The notes under the pieces: model-generated | Told to the model about the DNA's origin: nothing | Database searches by the model: none | The model's input: only the letters and a program-made list of their open reading frames with translations | Made by a program: the position numbers and the translations under genes | Shown here: positions 31,651-40,819 of the stretch, piece after piece | Layout: every line of letters begins with the position of its first letter | Numbering within the stretch: the stretch's first letter is position 1 | NCBI RefSeq assembly: GCF_004359215.1 | Contig: NC_090623.1 | Coordinates: 345,079-385,897 of the forward strand | Reading direction: 5' to 3' | Length of the DNA: 40,819 nt | Origin: Bremia lactucae | Lineage: Eukaryota; Oomycota; Peronosporomycetes; Peronosporales; Peronosporaceae

Positions 31651-32752
31651 CAGAGCCTAGGTCTTCCCCAGTAGGTGCGGGGAACAGTCGTATCCATTGG
31701 GTGCGGGGCGCCCACCCCGCACCCAATGGATACGACTGTTCCCCGCACCTTACCAGATCTCTGGTATAGGTCGGAGTTGGAGCTCTTTCGAGCTTTACGC
31801 GAATTTCGAAGAGGGCAGGCAGGGCGTAAATGTTTCGTGCTTCCACACATATAACATTTACGGATATTTTTATGCTGTTCCACAGCTTGGAAAGCCTCTT
31901 CTCCTTCCTCAACGAGGCTTAGTTCCATGGGTTCCGGTCTATTAGACGTTACCCATGTCCTCGAAGAGCTTGTTCGGCAAACAGGCGTGCTAACACGAGC
32001 AGACTTAAAGTCGAGCTCAGCGCGCAGCGCTATGGCAACTGCCTCTTCGAAAGTAGCAGGATGAGATCGGAATAATTCCGCCCGGGCAACGCCCTCATTG
32101 AGACCCCCCATGAAGATTTTTACAATATTTGCTTTTTGAACCGGGTCTTGATGCTTAGATGCAATGAGAGTTCTCAACTCCTAGACAAAATCCCCTAGGG
32201 TTCGTTTACCCTGTTGAGTCGCCAGGAGCCGTCTCGCATGCGAATAGCCTGATCAGGCGATGCAAACATGCTAGTCATTTGCTATTTTAGCAAATCCCAT
32301 GAAGGGAAAGCGTCGTTTATGGATGTAATGCACGATAGTACCCACTCCATCGCTCTACCTCCGAGTTTGGAAATGGCCATAGCCACATTTCGCCGTTCTG
32401 TCAAGAACAAGGCGGATTCAATGGGCATCTCCATCTGCTTGATCCAAAAAAGGAGATTTTCTCCCTTTTTTTCCCTCAAATGTATTCGTAGTGTCAGCTA
32501 GAGGGCGAGCCTTCGGTTCTGAATCAGGTACAGAGATGTACCGGGTTGGCTTAGATGCCGCTAAATGATCTTGTACCTGGCCGATCAGGGGGGTTTCATA
32601 TCGCATGTAGGCGATAGTGGGAGATAATGAACTCCACATGTTCAAGCCCAAATAAAGTTTTGAGCGGGTCATAAGCTGCGCGTTGCGCCTATGAAAGTTC
32701 TGGAATCTCTTTCGTTTCAGTCAGGCGTAGATTGACTACGACTGCTACCAGG
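31651..32752 (-). pseudogene. Gag with CCHC zinc knuckle
   Basis: The minus-strand frame 32177-31647 includes a retrotransposon-Gag block (FMGGLNEGVARAELFRSHPA) and an intact CCHC knuckle, CYMCGSTKHLRPAC, at 31815-31856. The N-terminal part (32680-32260) is frameshifted. A 78-bp hairpin (31673-31750) interrupts the C-terminal part. Confidence 0.8.
31673..31750. repeat. Perfect hairpin, 36-bp arms, 6-nt loop
   Basis: 31673-31708 is the exact reverse complement of 31715-31750, with CGCCCA between. The homologous place in the full element (about 21540-21590) has no hairpin. Confidence 0.97.
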
Positions 32753-33075
32753 TGTAACGGGGCTACCTCGCTCCTAAAGTCAGAGAAAGACTTTAAGATT
32801 CAATGAGTCTCTTGGATCTATAGAACTAATGCATTTAACAACTCAGGGAGTCGTACAAGCTATTAAAGCTTAAGGAATCCTAGTTCAAGGGATTTAGGGG
32901 TTTGTAAAACCAAGTGGCAACTAGTGCCCAAGAGTATAGAACTTAGAAAGGCTTCTATCTCTTACAGATCACTGCGCAAGCCTTAGAAAAGCACTCAACG
33001 CTTCAAGATCAAGAGGAACTGCATAAAGTAAATTTTTACAACAATGGTTTTCCAGCCGATGTGGGCTCCATTACA
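32753..33075 (-). repeat. 5' LTR, internally deleted
   Basis: 323 bp, TG to CA, matching both ends of the 15492 and 22637 LTRs but lacking about 150 bp in the middle (the join is at about 33024). The primer-site start TGGTAGCA lies two bases inside. Confidence 0.85.
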
Positions 33076-33677
33076 CATCAGCACGTTCGCACGCGAATCT
33101 ATTCTGAAAGACCTTTAACTATTGCATATTTCTAGTGCTTAGCTATGAAAAAGTAGTTTGCACAAAGGTTGAAAATATTGTGGTCGCAAAAACACCATTT
33201 AGTCCGGTGCTTCTTTGCTACTTTGTCCTTTTCCGAAATACATTGCCTTTACCCAAATCCCCTCCCCAAAAGAGAGTCAAATTGCCCCTCGAAATCTCAT
33301 CTACATGCATCAGTCATTAATGATAAGACGTTCGAGACATTAATCAAATAAGATAACTTTTCAAATTGCAATTATGGTTTTCGTGGTTCAAGTGCGCCGA
33401 ACGTATTCGCAAGCGTAACCGGCTAATTCACGAGTTCCAAGATTCCCCAGGAGGTACTTTTTTCTTTACCACATAGCGTTACTAAGGACCATCTGATCCG
33501 TGTTGTTGAAACAGTGTTCGTATGTTGACTCGTCAGAAACTGCCAATCATCATCAGTACATGCACTCTTGCGCAAAAATTTAACCGATTTGCCATGAATG
33601 GCAACTGTTGATTGACGACGGCATCACTTCCTCATCTGCCTCCCTGTGCACACGCGCCAATCGCTTCACGAAACGAG
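33076..33677. other. Upstream region of the threonine dehydrogenase gene
   Basis: No gene seen. It presumably carries the promoter. Confidence 0.4.
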
Positions 33678-34709
33678 ATGCGCTCTTTCCCGCGTCTCGC
33701 ACACGCTGCGGTCGCGGCCGTCCGCCCCTTCTCCCAGCGCATCAGCCCTGGCCGCATCCTCATAACCGGTGGCACGGGTCAAATTGGCATGGAACTCGTG
33801 CCGTACATGCGCCATCTCTTTGGCTTTGACGTGATTGTCAACTCGGACATTAAAGCCCCTGCTGGCCCACGCGACCGCAACTTTTTCTACTGCGACGTTC
33901 AAGACCGCACGTCCATGGCGCGGATTGTCGCGGAGCAAGGCATTGAGACGATTGTGCACATGGCATCACTGTTATCGGCCGTGGGCGAAGCGAATCCGTC
34001 GCTTGCGCTGTCTGTAAACACTCGTGGCATTCAGAACGTTCTCGAATTGGCCAAGCAATACCAGTTGCGTGTCTTTGCGCCTTCGACCATTGCCGTGTTT
34101 GGCCCCTCGACACCTCAAGACGAGACCCCCGACACGACAATTATGCGGCCAACGACCATGTATGGACTCACAAAGGTGCACGTGGAACTCTTGGGCGAGT
34201 ATTACTTTCAGAAGTTTGGTGTCGACTTTCGATCTGTGCGATATCCAGGGGTAGTGTCGTCCGAGGCCCTTCCGGGCGGGGGTACGACTGATTATGCGGT
34301 CGAGATCTTTTACAATGCGCTCCGACGGGGCAAGTATACGTGCTATCTGGCACGAGATGCCAAGTTGCCGATGATGTACATGCCCGACTGTCTTAAAGCC
34401 ACGATGGGGCTCCTTATGGCACCGAATGACTGTCTCTCACAGCGGACATACAACATCACTGCCATGTCGTTTAGTCCCGAGGAAATTGTTGCGTCAATTC
34501 AAAAGGTTATGCCTCGGTTTACGTGTAACTATACCCCCGATTTTCGGCAGCAAATTGCGGCGACATGGCCTCGCTCGATTGATGACAGTAGTGCCCGAAG
34601 GGACTGGAATTGGCAGCACGACTTTGACTTGGATTTGATGGTGGAAGACATGCTCATGAAGCTCGACGCCAAGCTGACGAAGCCGGAAGCTGTGGAGGAA
34701 ACGGCTTAA
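33678..34709 (+). CDS. TDH: L-threonine 3-dehydrogenase, mitochondrial
   Basis: 343 residues, no intron. It oxidises L-threonine with NAD+ to 2-amino-3-ketobutyrate, which is then split to glycine and acetyl-CoA. The ATG at 33678 is chosen because it opens an arginine- and alanine-rich, acid-free leader (MRSFPRLAHAAVAAVRPFSQ) typical of mitochondrial import; the frame is open further 5' but without another ATG. It is an extended short-chain dehydrogenase: nucleotide-binding ITGGTGQIG at 29-37 and catalytic Tyr162 and Lys166 in YGLTK. Family signatures are all present: KFGVDFRSVRYPG, PGGGTTDYAVEIFY, LPMMYMPDC and ARRDWNW. The length fits eukaryotic TDH. It is convergent with ARP3, with 369 bp between stops. 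No defect is seen. Confidence 0.95.
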   Translation: MRSFPRLAHAAVAAVRPFSQRISPGRILITGGTGQIGMELVPYMRHLFGFDVIVNSDIKAPAGPRDRNFFYCDVQDRTSMARIVAEQGIETIVHMASLLSAVGEANPSLALSVNTRGIQNVLELAKQYQLRVFAPSTIAVFGPSTPQDETPDTTIMRPTTMYGLTKVHVELLGEYYFQKFGVDFRSVRYPGVVSSEALPGGGTTDYAVEIFYNALRRGKYTCYLARDAKLPMMYMPDCLKATMGLLMAPNDCLSQRTYNITAMSFSPEEIVASIQKVMPRFTCNYTPDFRQQIAATWPRSIDDSSARRDWNWQHDFDLDLMVEDMLMKLDAKLTKPEAVEETA

Positions 34710-35078
34710 ATTTGTAGAAATTGGACGATAATTTGAAATGTAGCCATGAGTTAGGTTTGTCCTTGTCTGTTCGTACACTATTTGGTGTAGCGCTTGAGGA
34801 AACGCAAAGTTCATGATTTTTCAAAGTGCAATGCTTGAAGTTGCGTTGCTCTTATGGAAGATTAACACAGCAAGCTGTGCCCTACCCCGTGAATACCGAT
34901 TTAAAAGACGACCATTACAACTAGCTACATTGATAAAAAGTCAGAAGCTGTTTAGGCAGAAACTTCCCTTCAAGTTACCTTTTTTTTCTGATTACGCAAG
35001 AGGTTTTAAGATGCATCTTATCATCATATACTGATTGCTTTCACGAAGTTCTTTTTTTCTCCTTGCTACTTGACAGCG
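34710..35078. other. Convergent intergenic spacer
   Basis: 369 bp between the stop codons of TDH and ARP3, presumably holding both 3' UTRs and poly(A) signals. No other feature is seen. Confidence 0.5.
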
Positions 35079-36406
35079 TTACATGGTAGCATTAAACACA
35101 GGATTGTGGCGCGCAATGCGCGGGCCTTCCTCCTCGTACTGCGCCTTCGTGTGACAAACGCGGTAGAAATCTGGCGTCGACGCTACCATGCTACCACCAA
35201 ACCAAACGGCAAACCGCTGCATACGGTGCGAAAGCACATTGACCTCAAGAGCCTCAGCATGCGCTTGCTGAAACTTGGAATGCAAAGCAAGATTGGCGGC
35301 CTGACGTTCGTCAGCAAGTCGCTTAATGTCACGCTGAAGACGTCGGCCAAAGTCTTTAAACATCGTGCTTCCGCCCGACAAGACAATGTTCTTGTACAGT
35401 CCTCGACGCGTGTCGATCGGACATTTTAAAATGGCTTGGTCCACGACATTTGGCAGTGGCGTCGTAAAATCCGTCGAGAAAATTTCAGGATTGAAAAAAA
35501 TCTCGGGAGCCAGAAACCGCTCATATCCGATATCAATTTCCCAAGGTTGTTTTGTCCGCGGGTGAAAATCCGAAAATTTTAAGAAAAACTTGTCCGGCTT
35601 TGCATCGTACTTAGCAAATTCTTTGGCAAGGTCCGAGCACACGTAACTATGAGCCTCCTTGACACGCTTTGCCACATCGAGCGATTCTTCAGGAGGAACT
35701 GCCTCGCCTCGATCTCGCAACGTCTTTTGAATGAAATGCGTGACATCGCGTCCAGCGAGGGGAACGTGGCTAATGCAGCTTCCAATGACGTAACCATCCG
35801 ATACAGGAATGACGTGGGTTACACCATCGCCTGAGTCAATTACCGTACCCGTCAGTGAGCGCTGGGATGGATCCTTTACCTTTGGCCATGAGGCGTACAG
35901 AGCTAACACGGCCTGCACGGCAATGTAGAGGCCAGGGACGTTAAAGGTCTCAAACATGATCTCCGCCGTGGCTTCGCGGTTCTCGGGCGGGTTCAGTGGC
36001 GGCTCGGTAAGTAGCATATAGTGCTCTTCTGGCTCACAGCGCATGTGCTGGAAAATGCAGCGTTGCCAGAGTTTTTCCATGTTGTCCCAATTCTGGACAA
36101 TGCCCTGCGCGATGGGGTAATTTACTTGATGCGTCGATGCGTGGTCAATTGCCTCGTGACCGATGTAAAAGTCCAGGTCGTCGATGCCTTGTCGGCTGCG
36201 TACTGTGGTCGAGTCACTGCCACCCACGGCGATGGTCGACGGGATAATGTAACTGGGCTCCGCGTTTCCAGCGTACCCCATCTTGGTGTACCTGATAGAA
36301 GCACATCCTTTTAGCATGTAACACGGCGCAAAGGGGGGAATATGGATACATGAAGGACGCACCCAGTTCCATTGTCAATGACCACTGCTGGCTTGAATGA
36401 CGCCAT
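35079..36406 (-). CDS. ARP3: Actin-related protein 3 (ARP2/3 complex)
   Basis: Two exons, 36406-36363 and 36291-35079, giving 418 residues, the usual ARP3 length. The 71-bp intron runs GTGCGT to TATCAG and the splice restores [17 protein letters not shown], the first phosphate-binding loop of the actin fold. The second nucleotide-binding region ([18 protein letters not shown]) and [11 protein letters not shown] at 316-326 are present. ARP3 with ARP2 forms the nucleus for branched actin filaments, so this gene serves cortical actin, endocytosis and hyphal growth. The C-terminus ends [10 protein letters not shown], close to other ARP3 tails. No break is seen. Confidence 0.95.
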
Positions 36407-36550
36407 CGCTACGAAGGGCTTCTGGCTGCTTTGCTGATTATGAAGTCGTATTGTCGCCTCGCTGCCACATCATGCTCACAAAAGTTTGGTGTGAATTACA
36501 CAAAGTCATAGAGTGTACAATATAAAGAAAATTAGTACTCATTTTGAAAA
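36407..36550. other. Short upstream region of ARP3
   Basis: Only 144 bp separate the ARP3 start codon from the LTR at 36551, so the retrotransposon sits in or next to the ARP3 promoter. Confidence 0.6.
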
Positions 36551-37272
36551 TGTCTAGACCCATCCAGGTTTTTGCTAAACTCACTTCACTTACCCTTTGC
36601 AAGTACTGATACCAGTACTAGACAACCTACACTGATTACAGTGCAGGTGGGGTGGCTCGGTTACACCACGGACATGACGTGCAGAGATAGGTTACAAATA
36701 GCTTAGTAGTCTTAGCTACCAAAGGTTAGTTTCTATTTCTAAGGCTTAAGAACAGAGAAAAAGGAAGACTGTATTAATATATTAAGTTCTTACGTGACGA
36801 TCTTCTATTTACTACTGACTTTATTATATTAATAAAAACAATGTATGGCGCCTGTAACGGCACTACTGACTTGTACTGCTTCAGTACAAGTCCACTTAAC
36901 ACTGCCTCAGTGCGAGTGGTGCCTCACGTCACTTCACGTAGACTAGTACGAGCAGAGGAAGATTCTCTTTAAAACACTTGCTTAAAAGAGGGTTATTTAA
37001 AAGCTGTATTCGTCCTTCTGTTCCTATCTACTTAATACTAACTTAATCATAAACTAAACATGTACTAAAGTCTTATCTGTCTTTCTCTTTGCGCGCGTCC
37101 AGCGCTGACTGGACCACGAAAAAAGTAGATATAAAAATTAATTTCTTTCAATGGATAAGCTTTAGGAATATTATTATGTAAAGTAATATTCCTGAAATAT
37201 TATCTACCTTTAGATAATATATTAAGTGTCAACCTTTAAGTGTTATTTCATGTAACGATACACCCCGTTACA
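36551..37272 (-). repeat. 3' LTR of a second Ty3/gypsy family
   Basis: 722 bp beginning TGTCTAGACCC and ending CCCCGTTACA on the plus strand. Diverged partial copies lie at 1545-1800 and 12846-13260. A purine tract immediately inside marks it as the 3' LTR of a minus-strand element. The outer boundary rests on the TG and on resemblance to 28281. Confidence 0.7.
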
Positions 37273-37287
37273 TCACCCCTCCCTTAA
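37273..37287 (-). other. Polypurine tract
   Basis: The minus strand reads AAGGGAGGGGTGA next to the TGTAACGGGG start of the LTR. This sets the element's sense as minus. Confidence 0.75.
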
Positions 37288-37388
37288 ACGACAATCACTC
37301 TGACTGTCATTGGGTAGAGTAATCACTATAAGACCACTTTATTAAAACGATGTTGATTCATCAGATTCATCATTTTTAATTCTATCGC

Positions 37389-38061
37389 ATGGTTAGCAAG
37401 TCCATGCGGTATGCGATTAGTGCGGAGCCTTCAGCTGCGGTTCATGCAGCCGCTTGCGACGCATTATTGTTCCGTGCGACAGACGTTCCGTCTGCCGTAG
37501 TGTCATCTTCTCCCGCAACTCTAAATGTTGCGGGTGCACGTAGCAATACACCTCGTGAATGCGACCCCTCTTTGGAGGTCGACTACGAATGCGAGTCGGA
37601 CGTAATCGCCGACTCGGGGAGAGCAGAACAGTCGCCTGAACATCGTCAGGCGGCTGACTAATGAGGGAGCTCGTTCGGAGAGACGTTCTGGTATCATTCG
37701 CTACAGCATGTTTGGTTACGACGATGAGGATGATTTCGCATCGCCAGCACCGTCTCCCGTGCCGTCACCCGCACATATTTCTGTGCGTGGTGATGACGAT
37801 GGCATAAGCCATCGTAAGAAAAACTTTTGTTGTACCCCTGCTTCAGTGGGTGCCACTCAAGGGAGTGAAGACTATAAAATGTCTCATCTCGCCTTTGAAA
37901 AGAAGCCGTGGCTTTTGCCAGAACGGCTAATCAATAGCTTGTCTGGAGAAACTACTCCTCACAATAAATATCATTTATTTATTGCGACAAAGCTACATGG
38001 CCTTGATCCCAGCGCGGAGAACTTTCGCGCTGCGGAAGATTTTGATCTCGATGCTTTTTAA
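37389..38061 (+). pseudogene. Antisense ORF a of the second Ty3/gypsy family
   Basis: ATG at 37389; the frame closes at a TAA ending 37661. A one-base shift near 37650 leads into the frame that contains FGYDDEDDFASPAPSPVPSP (from about 37711) and ends at TAA 38059-38061. The second half reads like a structured protein (KPWLLPERLINSLSGE, then KYHLFIATKLHGLDP and AAEDFDLDAF). No pol sequence lies on the opposite strand here, since pol ends near 38302. I do not recognise a domain. It could be a Gag-like or accessory protein read antisense to the element. Confidence 0.5.
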
Positions 38062-38184
38062 GCATAGATGGTATAGTGGCAACAACAAGCGAGATAAAGT
38101 CTCGCATATGCAAGCCTGGAGCGCTTTAAGTCTTTGAAGTGATCTTCAACCGGAGCAAAGTATAATTTGCATCGTTGTCACGTG

Positions 38185-39006
38185 ATGCAGGACTTCCATG
38201 CCTCACGTGGGGTGATCCCTGTCCGTGTTGGGATGACAACACGAAGCGAGTAAAAGGGGATGTCTATTCCCGTTCTTCGCCCTGGGGAAGGGCACGCATC
38301 TCTATCGAGATGCGCGATGCGACTGACGTTTTGCGATCGATTTACAGGCGCCAGGGGCGCGTGTTTTCCGATGGACCTTCTGATCCATCGGATGGGTCTC
38401 GTCATACCGAAGGACGAAGCCTTCAACGTCAACAATCAGCTGGGAATGAGGCTCGCAGCTGTCATGTGAAGGTGGATAACCGCGCCAGCGAACAAGATAG
38501 CTCGTTTGCTGCCCCTTCACGATCACGGTGGTTTTGAATACGTTCCACAAGAAAGCGTTGACCACCGTGGGAATCCACCAATGGTTGTGGCGGAGGAGGG
38601 AAAATTAGATCCGACTCATGTGTCGCATCTAGAGTCGAAGATCGACAAACTCGATCGCTTCCTCCATAATTTGGAGGAAGGACTTGATCACGAGCGCGGT
38701 TAGCGTCGCTCGTTAGATCAGACGGGGCAGGCTCAACATATCGAACGGTTGGAAAACCGTTGGGAGAGTGCGTACCCCATGTTGGAGTACGAACGGATTT
38801 ATCACGCTCTTCGTGATGAGCTGTCGTCACCTCATCGCGGTTTCGAGGATCTTCGGACCCGACATGAGAATCTCCAGATTCAGCATGAGAATCTGGTTTG
38901 TGACCACAAGAAACTTTTAGGGATTCTTGAAAAGGGTGGTCAGATCCGTCCTCGAAAAAAAACGCGTACAGATGGTACGGGCGGAGCCGACCAACGTAAT
39001 ACGTAG
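38185..39006 (+). pseudogene. Antisense ORF b, overlapping integrase C-terminus and chromodomain
   Basis: One plus-strand frame runs from the ATG at 38185 to the stop at 39004-39006 without a frameshift, interrupted only by TAA 38251, TGA 38467 and TAG 38701. It includes AMRLTFCDRFTGARGACFPM, MGLVIPKDEAFNVNNQLGMR and a heptad-rich coiled-coil-like end (HVSHLESKIDKLDRFLHNLE; FEDLRTRHENLQIQHENL). It lies wholly opposite the minus-strand pol end, so a shadow frame cannot be excluded. It keeps frame where the pol strand is shifted by one G (about 38525). Confidence 0.4.
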
Positions 39007-39340
39007 GATGCAATGCATCCTACGCGGCAATTTTATTGTGTACGCATTGCCTCTGCGACGCAATACACGGAAATGCCCAATGAACTTGGGTAGTTGCTTA
39101 CTGCTACCCACATTAGTGACTACACACGTAGGTAAGTTTACGGTAGAGAGTGCTAGGTCATTAATTTTGAAAGAAAGAATATTTGCTCTTTCATGTTTGT
39201 CTGCGTTTCGTTTCTGACGGTCCACTGCGTTACCAATCGAATCCTGTACGAAACGGATTACTGATTCTCGAGCCAGCAGAAATTCTTCTGCTGACTCATT
39301 TGTTTTGTCTTTTTCAGTGCGCTTTGTGCGCACTGCCATG
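38302..39340 (-). pseudogene. Integrase C-terminus and chromodomain of the second family
   Basis: The minus strand reads PKFIGHFRVLRRRGNAYTIK near 39090, HPTYYVGRLRPYH from 39010, a long linker, and GQRFLVERIQNHRD near 38560. After a one-base shift in a G run, it continues TSYLVRWRGYPPSHDS (38505 on) and LIVDVEGFVLRYDETHP, a clear chromodomain. The stop is at 38302. Confidence 0.85.
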
Positions 39341-39376
39341 AGAACTTTCTCATCTTGATGTCGATTGCTTCGGCAT

Positions 39377-39962
39377 TCACGTCATTCGCGTCGTTGGTAA
39401 CTTCGACGCGTGATGAGTGTGAGCCAGAAATGATTTTACTCGTGCGAGTCCACCCCCTCCCTTGAACAAGAGGATCCCCCCCTCTAATTGGGTGGGTATG
39501 CGTGGATGGCGTAAGCCATTCATGAAAAACGGTGTGTGTGGTGTAGACTCATGCACCGAATTGTTGATGGCGAATCCCATCATCGGTAAAACCTCGCTCT
39601 TATTCGGATACGATTGGACGTAACCTCGAAGTATCTCTTCGAGGACGCGATTTACGCGTTCCGTCTGACCATCTGTCTCTCGATAATCAGAAGGCGCACG
39701 AACTGTTGCTAGCTGGGCCCGTAAAAGCCGCGACTGCAAAAGTTTTCTCACGTCAACGATGCCCACTTGTTGGTGCATCGTTACACTCATATATGATGCG
39801 CATCAGCTGGGTGCAGCCAACGCGATTGGTAACAGATGACGCGCCTGCGTCGTCTGTATCGTATTGTATTAACGCACAGCCGATTGCATAATCTCTGGCG
39901 TCACGGACCACATGGAATGGTCTGTCTTGATCTCCAATCGCCAAGATGGGCGATCGCATCAA
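39377..39962 (-). pseudogene. Deleted RNase H / integrase fusion remnant
   Basis: The minus strand starts with RNase H (RSPILAIGDQDRPFHVV) at about 39960, then jumps at about 39830 to the integrase zinc-binding start (YECNDAPTSGHR at about 39790) and from there to the end of the integrase core (ETDGQTERVNRVLEEILRGY near 39680, TPFFMNGLRHPR near 39530). Large internal deletions have therefore removed most of RNase H and the first catalytic aspartates. Confidence 0.8.
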
Positions 39963-40050
39963 GCTTTGCTTGATACCTTCAAAGGAACGCTTTCAATCAG
40001 CGTTCATAACCATTTCTCGTCTTTTTCAAGAGACGAGAGAGATCCGGGAA
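39908..40050 (-). repeat. Left arm of an inverted duplication
   Basis: About 140 bp repeated in inverted orientation at about 40336-40475; both encode the KKDEN...SFEGIKQSLM...SPILAI...DQDRPFHV RNase H segment. Beyond the arms, both sides carry ECNDAPTSGHR (39788 on minus, about 40770 on plus). Confidence 0.8.
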
Positions 40051-40335
40051 CCTAAATACTTTAGTGGCCTTTACAAGGGAACAGCGTGACGTCATTGACG
40101 ATTTCTTCCGTGCTAAGCACAAGGCGGGAATGGTACCAGATAGCAAATCTCCCCATTCGACACCCGCATTTTTTGTCAAAAAGCCAAATGGTAAATGGCG
40201 CATTGTACATGCTTATAATAAACTTAATGCTGCCACTATACCAGCACAAACCCTCATTCCTAAAAAGGATTTACTTCAGAACAATATGGTGGGATGTACA
40301 ATGTACAGTGCACTTGACTTAGTCGATGGTTACTT
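40050..40335 (+). pseudogene. RT fragment of the 15492-23191 family
   Basis: An uninterrupted plus-strand frame (AFTREQRDVIDDFFRAKHKA, then VKKPNGKWRIVHAYNKLNAA, YSALDLVDGY) equal to the N-terminal RT of the other family, in opposite orientation to the surrounding minus-strand element. It forms the spacer of the inverted duplication. Confidence 0.85.
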
Positions 40336-40819
40336 CGTCTCTCTCGTCTCTTAAAAAAAGACGAGAATTGGCTTTGGAACCGGAATTGTCAGCGTTCCTT
40401 TGAAAGTATCAAGCAAAGCTTGATGCAATCGCCCATATTGGCGATTGCAGATCAAGACAGACCATTCCATGTGGCTGTAACGCCAGCGATTTCGCAATCG
40501 GCTGTTGCAACACTTATTACCAGTGTTCCGTCATCAACTTTGATGGTTGACATAAAGAAAGCCTACACAGTCGATAAAGACCTTCTGGGTTGAATAAATC
40601 ATCTGATGAATCCATCCAATAGATCTTTTTAAAAGGTTTACCGGCTTTATATCGATCGTCATCCGATCGATACATAATACGCAACGGCTTACTGTACTAG
40701 ACAGCCGTTGCCGGCGACACTTCACGTGTCGTCGTCCTAACTCACAATGATTTGCGCATCATGTATGAGTGTAACGATGCACCAACAAGTGGGCATCGCG
40801 GACGTGAGAAGACTTATCT
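40336..40819 (+). pseudogene. Right arm: RNase H scrap and integrase zinc-binding start
   Basis: The plus strand reads RNase H (SFESIKQSLMQSPILAIADQ), then an unrelated stretch at about 40535-40740, then HNDLRIMYECNDAPTSGHRG running off the window. It is the inverted counterpart of 39788-40050. Confidence 0.75.

Larger units (their letters stand above)
28750..33075 (-). mobile_element. 5' part of a Ty3/gypsy element, same family as 15492-23191
   Basis: Minus-strand element with its 5' LTR at 32753-33075, then gag, protease, linker repeats and RT-RNase H. Homology to the full element stops near 28750, inside RNase H. Integrase, chromodomain and 3' LTR are absent, so it is truncated and dead. 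Confidence 0.88.

Noticed and set aside
33612..33677. Upstream extension of the threonine dehydrogenase frame
   Set aside because: Starts at TTG; the first ATG (33678) begins the mitochondrial leader.
1..40819. CRISPR arrays, operons, bacterial RBS, rRNA, or RXLR/Crinkler effector genes
   Set aside because: No regularly spaced repeats, no ribosomal RNA blocks, and no signal peptide plus RXLR-EER or LFLAK pattern were found. The genes are eukaryotic with introns.

Overview
The window looks like repeat-rich nuclear DNA of an oomycete (Peronosporales-type, Phytophthora or downy mildew). This is inferred from compact genes with 46-95 bp GT-AG introns, an LRR receptor kinase of the tyrosine-kinase-like group, and several decayed chromodomain Ty3/gypsy elements. 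The species cannot be named from sequence alone. There are two runs of N (13563-14451 and 24158-24835).

Four intact host genes can be modelled: a secreted-ectodomain LRR-TKL receptor kinase (+, 10266-12447, 2 exons); a BRE/BABAM2-like subunit of K63 deubiquitinase complexes (-, 26608-28073, 5 exons); mitochondrial L-threonine 3-dehydrogenase (+, 33678-34709); and actin-related protein 3 (-, 35079-36406, 2 exons), convergent with the dehydrogenase. A fifth, unidentified minus-strand gene survives only as exon pieces between about 13.4 and 26.4 kb. It is split by an LTR retrotransposon (15492-23191), by the first N gap and probably by a terminal-inverted-repeat DNA element (23500-26301).

The rest is mostly mobile DNA. 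From left to right: a SINE-like tRNA-derived repeat in two copies (1-430, 1800-2150); a solo LTR (2528-3000); a decayed plus-strand chromovirus (4318-6900); LTR and pol scraps (7438-7690); a full-length 7.7 kb minus-strand Ty3/gypsy element (15492-23191); a 5'-half copy of the same family (28750-33075); and a second family with a 722 bp 3' LTR (36551-37272) and a shrunken pol, ending in an inverted duplication at the right edge.

The main candidate novelty is architectural. In both Ty3/gypsy families, polypurine tracts fix the sense strand as minus, yet the space between pol and the 3' LTR holds long protein-like plus-strand reading frames. These run antisense into the integrase C-terminus and chromodomain and end in a coiled-coil-like segment. 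This suggests ambisense retrotransposons in oomycetes, comparable in layout to the antisense gene of the plant Grande elements. The antisense frames opposite the chromodomain could be shadow frames; the parts beyond the end of pol cannot be explained that way.
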